From contig NZ_JAJAUZ010000050.1 of the NCBI RefSeq assembly GCF_020532645.1, positions 1 to 55,668 of the forward strand: 55,668 nt of DNA, given 5' to 3'. Under the pieces are notes generated by a model. The model made no database searches. It saw only the letters and a list, made by a program, of their open reading frames with translations, and was not told the origin of the DNA. The position numbers and the translations under genes were made by a program. The stretch comes from Streptomyces bambusae (lineage in GTDB: Bacteria > Actinomycetota > Actinomycetes > Streptomycetales > Streptomycetaceae). Every line of letters begins with the position of its first letter. The first letter of the stretch is position 1. This document shows positions 51,307 through 55,668 of the stretch, in pieces.

Positions 51307-52113
51307 TCAGATCCGGTCGAGGACCCGGGTCAGCAGCTCGCCCATGCGGGCGGCCGAGTCGCGGCCGGCCTGCAGGACCTCCTCGTGGTTCAGCGGCTCG
51401 CCGGACAGGCCCGCGGCCAGGTTGGTGACGAGGGAGATGCCCAGGACCTCGGCGCCGGCCTCACGGGCCGCGATGGCCTCCAGGACCGTGGACATGCCGA
51501 CCAGGTCGGCGCCCATGACGCGGATCATGTTGATCTCGGCCGGGGTCTCGTAGTGCGGGCCGGGGAACTGCACGTAGACGCCCTCTTCGAGGGTCTCGTC
51601 GATCTCCTTGCACAGGGCGCGCAGACGCGGCGAGTACAGGTCGGTGAGGTCCACGAAGTTCGCGCCGATGATGGGCGAGGTGGCCGTCAGGTTGATGTGG
51701 TCGCTGATCAGGACCGGCTGGCCGGGGCGCATGCCCTCGCGCAGGCCGCCGCAGCCGTTGGTCAGGACGACGGTCTTGCAGCCGGCGGCGACGGCGGTGC
51801 GGACGCCGTGGGCGACGGCGGCGACGCCGCGGCCCTCGTAGTAGTGGGTCCGGCCGAGGAAGACCAGTGCGCGCTTGTCGCCGATCTTGTACGAGCGGAC
51901 CTTGCCGCCGTGTCCTTCGACGGCGGCCGGGGGGAAGCCGGGCAGCTCGGTCACCTGGAACTCGGCCTCGGGGGCGCCGAGGGCCTCGGCGGCGGGCGCC
52001 CAGCCGGAGCCCATCACGAGGGCGACGTCGTGGGTTTCGGCGCCGGTGAGCTCGCGCAGGCGTGCCGCTGCGGCAGCGGCGGAGGCATGGGGGTCGGTAG
52101 CAGATGCGTTCAC
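51307..52113 (-). CDS. Purine nucleoside phosphorylase
   Basis: This 268-residue NP-II family enzyme phosphorolyses inosine and guanosine, including deoxy forms, to base and pentose-1-phosphate. Conserved parts are LVMGSGWAP, GRTHYYEGRGVAAVAHGVRT, VVLTNGCGGLREGMRPGQPV, LISDHINLTATSP, FPGPHYETPAEI and the substrate-side MSTVLEAIAAREAG. The GTG at 52113 is 7 bases past TACCCT (complement of 52121-52126), so the mRNA is predicted leaderless. An operator copy precedes it at 52138-52151. It heads an operon with the phosphohexomutase. Confidence 0.93.
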   Translation of the reverse strand: MNASATDPHASAAAAAARLRELTGAETHDVALVMGSGWAPAAEALGAPEAEFQVTELPGFPPAAVEGHGGKVRSYKIGDKRALVFLGRTHYYEGRGVAAVAHGVRTAVAAGCKTVVLTNGCGGLREGMRPGQPVLISDHINLTATSPIIGANFVDLTDLYSPRLRALCKEIDETLEEGVYVQFPGPHYETPAEINMIRVMGADLVGMSTVLEAIAAREAGAEVLGISLVTNLAAGLSGEPLNHEEVLQAGRDSAARMGELLTRVLDRI

Positions 52114-52151
52114 GCGGACGAGGGTAGCCGCTCAATCCCTACGCGCGTAGA
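52114..52151 (-). promoter_or_regulatory. Purine nucleoside phosphorylase operator and promoter
   Basis: The palindrome CTACGCGCGTAG (52139-52150) lies upstream of a -10 hexamer TACCCT (complement of 52121-52126), with the GTG start 7 bases beyond. The operator therefore covers the region where polymerase would contact the -35. Confidence 0.75.
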
Positions 52152-52273
52152 TGGCACAGCTCACGGTGTTCGGATCGTTGCCTTGTCGTTTCCGACGAAT
52201 TGTCCGCAGGCGGGTTCGGGGACGGCTCCGCAAGGGGTCCGGAGACGGTTCCCGGGCCGCCTGCTGACCGGCC

Positions 52274-52711
52274 TCAGCAGGGGCGCTTGCGCAGCTCCAT
52301 CACGTAGTCGTGCGGGGCGCCGGCGGACTCGGCGGCGTCGGCGATCTCACCCAGGTAGCGGGCCGAGGGCAGGCCGCCCTCGTAGCCGTTGAGCACGTAC
52401 ACCCAGGCGGCCTCCTCGCCGTCCAGGGTGTGCACGCGCAGCCGCATCCGGCGGTAGATGTCGAGCCCGACGCCCTCCCACCGGTCCATGGAGTCCTCGT
52501 CGAGCGGTGCGATGTCGTAGAGGGCGACGAACACCTGGGAGCGCGGGGCTTCGACGATCGTGGCGAGGGCACCCTCCCAGCCCATCTGCTCGCCCCCGAA
52601 GGTGAGCCGCCAGTCGTTGATCCAGCCCGTGCCACGCAGCGGGGAGTGCGGAGCGCGGCGCGTCATCAGCCGCGCGTCGAGGTTGCCGGCGTACGCGGCG
52701 TAGAGCGACAT
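52274..52711 (-). CDS. Gamma-glutamylcyclotransferase-like protein
   Basis: This 145-residue protein has the compact GGCT fold: SLYAAYAGNLDARLMTRRAP at the N-terminus (the family has YFAYGSNM), VFVALYDIAPLDEDSMDRWE with the Asp/Glu likely to be catalytic, and YRRMRLRVHTLDGEEAAWVY. ATG 52711 lies 7 bases after TACCCT, again suggesting a leaderless mRNA. The substrate is not known; family members act on gamma-glutamyl amines or peptides. It is a single gene between the pnp operon and the divergent flavoprotein gene. Confidence 0.8.
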   Translation of the reverse strand: MSLYAAYAGNLDARLMTRRAPHSPLRGTGWINDWRLTFGGEQMGWEGALATIVEAPRSQVFVALYDIAPLDEDSMDRWEGVGLDIYRRMRLRVHTLDGEEAAWVYVLNGYEGGLPSARYLGEIADAAESAGAPHDYVMELRKRPC

Positions 52712-52929
52712 GGGATCGAGGGTACGGGAGGGCCGGGCGTGGCGGGCCCAGGCCCCGGCTCCCGGCCGGGACCCGGCTCCGGACCGGCCGCGGGCCCGGC
52801 GCGCGGCCGCCCTGGATGAAGCACCTTGGCGCGTGCGGGACAATGAGAGCGGAATGCATCCCCCGGGGACACCCCCCGGACCACCGGCCGGGGCGGCAGC
52901 CGGCCGGGTAGACGTGAGGCGGACTTTTC

Positions 52930-54369
52930 GTGACCCGGATCGTGATCATCGGCGGCGGACCCGGCGGGTATGAGGCGGCGCTCGTAGGTGCCCAGCTCGG
53001 CGCGGAGGTGACCGTCGTCGACTGCGACGGTCTGGGCGGGGCGTCGGTGCTGACCGACTGCGTACCGTCGAAGACGCTCATCGCGACGGCCGAGGTGATG
53101 ACGAACTTCGACTCCTCGTACGAGGAGCTCGGCATCATCGTGGCCGACGACACCCCGCCGCTGGAGCAGTCGGCGCGCGTGGTCGGCGTGGACCTCGGCA
53201 AGGTCAACCGGCGTGTGAAGCGCCTCGCGCTCGCCCAGTCCCACGACATCACCGCCTCCGTGACCCGGGCCGGCGCCCGTGTGATGCGCGGCCGCGGCCG
53301 GCTGGGCGGCCCGCAGGGCATCGACGGCACCCGCGACGTCATCGTGACCGCCGCCGACGGCACCGAGACCATCCTGACCGCCGACGCCGTGCTGATCGCG
53401 ACCGGTGGCCACCCCCGCGAGATCCCCGACGCGCAGCCCGACGGCGAGCGGATCCTCAACTGGACCCAGGTCTACGACCTGGAGGAGCTCCCCGAGGAGC
53501 TCATCGTGGTCGGCTCCGGTGTCACCGGCGCCGAGTTCGCCGGCGCCTACCAGGCCCTCGGCTCCCGCGTCACCCTCGTCTCCTCCCGCGACCGCGTGCT
53601 GCCCGGCGAGGACCCGGACGCGGCCGCCGTCCTGGAGGACGTCTTCCGCCGCCGCGGCATGAACGTCATCTCGCGGGCCCGCGCCGAGTCCGCCAAGCGG
53701 GTCGGGGACCGGGTCGAGGTGACCCTCGCCGACGGCCGGGTCATCTCCGGTACGCACTGCCTGATGGCGGTCGGCGCGATCCCGAACACCGCGGACATGA
53801 ACCTGGAGGAGTCCGGGGTCAAGCTCAAGGAGTCCGGCCACATCTGGACCGACAAGGTCTCCCGCACCACCTCCCCGGGCGTGTACGCGGCCGGTGACGT
53901 GACGGGCGTCTTCGCGCTGGCCTCGGTGGCCGCCATGCAGGGCCGGATCGCGATGTACCACTTCCTCGGCGACGCGGTGGCCCCGCTCAACCTGAAGACG
54001 GTCTCCTCGAACGTCTTCACCGACCCGGAGATCGCGACCGTCGGCTACACCCAGGCCGACGTGGACGCGGGCAAGATCGAGGCGCGGGTCGTGAAGCTCC
54101 CGCTGCTGCGCAACCCGCGGGCCAAGATGCAGGGCATCCGGGACGGCTTCGTGAAGCTGTTCTGCCGCCCCGGCACCGGCATCGTGGTCGGCGGCGTGGT
54201 CGTCTCCCCGCGCGCGAGCGAACTGATCCATCCCATCTCGATCGCGGTCGACAACAACCTGACCGTGGAGCAGATCGCAAACGCGTTCACGGTGTACCCC
54301 TCGCTGTCGGGTTCGATCGCGGAGGTCGCCCGCCAGCTCCACACCCGCAAGGCCACCGGCGAGGCCTGA
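52930..54369 (+). CDS. LpdA-type NAD(P)H quinone dehydrogenase
   Basis: This 479-residue FAD-binding protein has the fold of dihydrolipoamide dehydrogenases: VIIGGGPGGYEAALVGAQLG, VIATGGHPREIPDAQPDG, ELIVVGSGVTGAEFAGAYQA, GVYAAGDVTGVFALASVAAM and a C-terminal dimer domain. The active-site disulfide region reads GGASVLTDCVPSK, so only one of the two Cys is present, and lipoamide chemistry is unlikely. It closely resembles M. tuberculosis LpdA, a quinone reductase. GTG 52930 starts the protein. A hairpin follows at 54414. Confidence 0.88.
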   Translation: MTRIVIIGGGPGGYEAALVGAQLGAEVTVVDCDGLGGASVLTDCVPSKTLIATAEVMTNFDSSYEELGIIVADDTPPLEQSARVVGVDLGKVNRRVKRLALAQSHDITASVTRAGARVMRGRGRLGGPQGIDGTRDVIVTAADGTETILTADAVLIATGGHPREIPDAQPDGERILNWTQVYDLEELPEELIVVGSGVTGAEFAGAYQALGSRVTLVSSRDRVLPGEDPDAAAVLEDVFRRRGMNVISRARAESAKRVGDRVEVTLADGRVISGTHCLMAVGAIPNTADMNLEESGVKLKESGHIWTDKVSRTTSPGVYAAGDVTGVFALASVAAMQGRIAMYHFLGDAVAPLNLKTVSSNVFTDPEIATVGYTQADVDAGKIEARVVKLPLLRNPRAKMQGIRDGFVKLFCRPGTGIVVGGVVVSPRASELIHPISIAVDNNLTVEQIANAFTVYPSLSGSIAEVARQLHTRKATGEA

Positions 54370-54413
54370 GCCGCGCCGAACCGCCGTCGGCGGCAAGGGC
54401 ATTGAGACGGGCC

Positions 54414-54442
54414 GACGGGCCGCCGGGATCCGGCGGCCCGTC
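54414..54442 (+). terminator. 13-bp hairpin after LpdA-like gene
   Basis: GACGGGCCGCCGG (54414-54426) pairs perfectly with 54430-54442 around a GAT loop, 44 bases after the stop. Confidence 0.75.
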
Positions 54443-54445
54443 GCT

Positions 54446-54457
54446 GTCCGCGCGTAT
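54446..54457. promoter_or_regulatory. Weak operator-like site upstream of DeoR gene
   Basis: GTCCGCGCGTAT matches the nucleoside operator CTACGCGCGTAG at 9 of 12 bases. It lies about 90 bases before the DeoR-family start, so autoregulation is possible, but the match is too weak to rely on. Confidence 0.3.
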
Positions 54458-54545
54458 ACCACTACCGGCCCTGCCGTACGGACAATTCCTGTAATCCGGC
54501 GCAAGGAGCTGAACGCAGACGGTCGTTGGGGTTACTGTCAGTTTC

Positions 54546-55508
54546 GTGTTCGCTGCTGAACGTCGCCAATTGATCCTCGAAATGGTGCGAGCGAACGGAG
54601 CGGTGTCGCTCCGGGAGCTCGCCCGCGTCGTCCAGACCTCAGAAGTGACCGTACGGCGCGACGTGCGGGCGCTGGAGGCAGAAGGACTCCTCGACCGCCG
54701 ACACGGCGGTGCGGTATTGCCGGGCGGTTTCACGCGGGAGTCCGGCTTTCCGCAGAAATCCCATCTCGCGACGGCGGAGAAGACCGCCATCGCCGATGTC
54801 GCGGCCGGCCTCGTCGAAGAAGGCGAGGCCGTTGTCGTCGGCGCGGGCACCACCACCCAGGAGCTGGCCCGCCGGCTCGCGCGGGTGCCCGGACTCACCG
54901 TGGTCACCAACTCGCTGCTCGTCGCCCAGGCCCTCGCGCACGCCAACCGGGTGGAAGTGGTGATGACGGGCGGGACCCTGCGCGGGTCCAACTACGCCCT
55001 GGTGGGCAGCGGGGCCGAGCAGTCCCTCCAGGGGCTGCGGGTCTCCCGGGCCTTCCTGTCGGGCAGCGGCCTGACCGCCGAACGCGGACTCTCCACGTCC
55101 AACATGCTGTCGGCGAGCGTGGACCGGGCCCTGGTGCAGGCGGCCGCCGAGGTGGTGGTCCTCGCGGACCACACCAAGCTGGGCACCGACACCATGTTCC
55201 AGACGGTGCCCACGGAATTCATCACCCGGCTCGTCACCGACGAGCCGCCGCCGCACGACGACCGGGCGCAGAGCGAGCTGCAGGCGCTCGCCGACCAGGG
55301 GGTGCAGATCGCCGTGGCGGCCGGTTCGGGCCTCCAGTCCGGCCCGCCGGGCACCGGCGAGGGTCTGCCCGGCGGTCGCCGCCCGGCCCGGCGGGAGTCC
55401 CCGCTGCCGGTCCAGCGGCGCACCGGCGCGGCCGCCCAGCTGCGCGCCGCGGCCCTGGCGGACCCGGGCGACCGGGCCCGGGTGGCGGACCTGAGGGGCC
55501 GCCGTTGA
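54546..55508 (+). CDS. DeoR-family transcriptional regulator
   Basis: This 320-residue protein has an N-terminal DeoR helix-turn-helix (about 5-57; ERRQLILEMVRANGAVSLRE, VVQTSEVTVRRDVRALEAEG) and a sugar-phosphate-binding effector domain (about 75-235; TRESGFPQKSHLATAEKTAI, VVVGAGTTTQELARRLARVP, VVLADHTKLGTDT). A further C-terminal extension of about 75 residues, Gly/Pro/Arg-rich, is unusual for the family. GTG 54546 lies 7 bases after TACTGT (54533-54538), with CTGAAC (54509-54514) at -35 spacing, so it is probably leaderless. It is the best candidate to bind the nucleoside operator; deoxyribose-5-phosphate would be a logical effector. Confidence 0.88.
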   Translation: MFAAERRQLILEMVRANGAVSLRELARVVQTSEVTVRRDVRALEAEGLLDRRHGGAVLPGGFTRESGFPQKSHLATAEKTAIADVAAGLVEEGEAVVVGAGTTTQELARRLARVPGLTVVTNSLLVAQALAHANRVEVVMTGGTLRGSNYALVGSGAEQSLQGLRVSRAFLSGSGLTAERGLSTSNMLSASVDRALVQAAAEVVVLADHTKLGTDTMFQTVPTEFITRLVTDEPPPHDDRAQSELQALADQGVQIAVAAGSGLQSGPPGTGEGLPGGRRPARRESPLPVQRRTGAAAQLRAAALADPGDRARVADLRGRR

Positions 55509-55556
55509 GGGGCTTACCCGGGAGCCCGGCGGGTGCGGGTGTCCTGGGGAAGGCCG

Positions 55557-55587
55557 AGGCCCCGCCCGGTGTGACCGGGCGGGGCCT
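55557..55587 (+). terminator. 14-bp hairpin after DeoR gene
   Basis: AGGCCCCGCCCGGT (55557-55570) pairs perfectly with 55574-55587 around a GTG loop, 48 bases past the stop. It is the probable terminator of the DeoR gene; the remaining 80 bases of the window hold nothing I can call. Confidence 0.8.
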
Positions 55588-55668
55588 TGGTGTGCGTACT
55601 GCGTGCCCGCCTGTCTGCTGCGGGGGAGGAGGCCGGGCGGGTGGGAACCCGCCCCGGCTCAGTTGTCC

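Overview
The window is chromosomal DNA from a Streptomyces-like actinomycete. The DNA is very GC-rich with GC-loaded third codon positions, GTG and TTG starts are frequent, and genes often overlap by 1-4 bases. The gene content also fits: the AfsQ1/AfsQ2/SigQ two-component locus, succinate dehydrogenase, a BMP-type nucleoside transporter, and a sialic-acid-type wall glycopolymer cluster. From memory the gene set resembles the central core region of the S. coelicolor chromosome, but I could not align it. I see no phage, insertion sequence, integrase, CRISPR array, rRNA or tRNA.

Layout. 0-4.3 kb (minus): sdhC-sdhD-sdhA-sdhB, then a separate OHCU-decarboxylase-like gene. 4.5-6.3 kb: an ECF-type sigma factor overlapping a membrane partner. 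6.7-10 kb: lipoprotein L,D-transpeptidase (minus), a B12-type acyl-CoA mutase large subunit, and a LeuE-type exporter. 10-18.2 kb: two divergent three-gene arms of a glycopolymer cluster. The minus arm is GT2, polysialyltransferase-like, acyltransferase; the plus arm is a putative glycosyltransferase, a CMP-sugar synthetase joined in frame to a NeuB-type synthase, and a second putative glycosyltransferase. 18.3-19.6 kb: M20 amidohydrolase. 19.8-26.9 kb: nucleoside lipoprotein, ABC ATPase, two permeases, cytidine deaminase, thymidine phosphorylase. 26.9-34.6 kb: STAS protein, SnoaL-type sigma factor, second L,D-transpeptidase, MFS/LysR pair, LuxR-like/ATP-grasp pair, odd alpha/beta hydrolase. 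34.7-43.1 kb: adenosine deaminase, small exported proteins, PspC, VanZ, PH-domain protein, then deoC and two aldehyde dehydrogenases. 43.2-48.1 kb: small exported protein, uridine kinase, sigQ, afsQ1-afsQ2 and a lipoprotein. 48.2-55.7 kb: VOC protein, CBS protein, purine nucleoside phosphorylase plus phosphohexomutase, gamma-glutamylcyclotransferase-like protein, LpdA-like flavoprotein, DeoR-family regulator.

The strongest system-level signal is a palindrome, consensus TCTACGCGCGTAGA, which I found at six promoters: the nucleoside lipoprotein, the ABC transporter operon, deoA, add, deoC and the purine nucleoside phosphorylase. Together these genes import nucleosides, deaminate or phosphorolyse them, and break deoxyribose phosphate to glyceraldehyde-3-P and acetaldehyde, which the adjacent aldehyde dehydrogenases could oxidise. 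The six sites span 32 kb with unrelated genes between them, so this looks like a local regulon. The DeoR-family gene at 54546 is the natural candidate regulator.

Other notable points are the absence of any stop codon between the NeuA-like and NeuB-like domains, an aldehyde dehydrogenase paralogue with no cysteine at all, a near-ideal AfsQ1 box between sigQ and afsQ1, and many promoters whose -10 hexamer lies 6-7 bases before the start codon, predicting leaderless mRNAs. Start codons are my choices from spacing, ribosome-binding sites or -10 geometry; alternatives are given where they matter.
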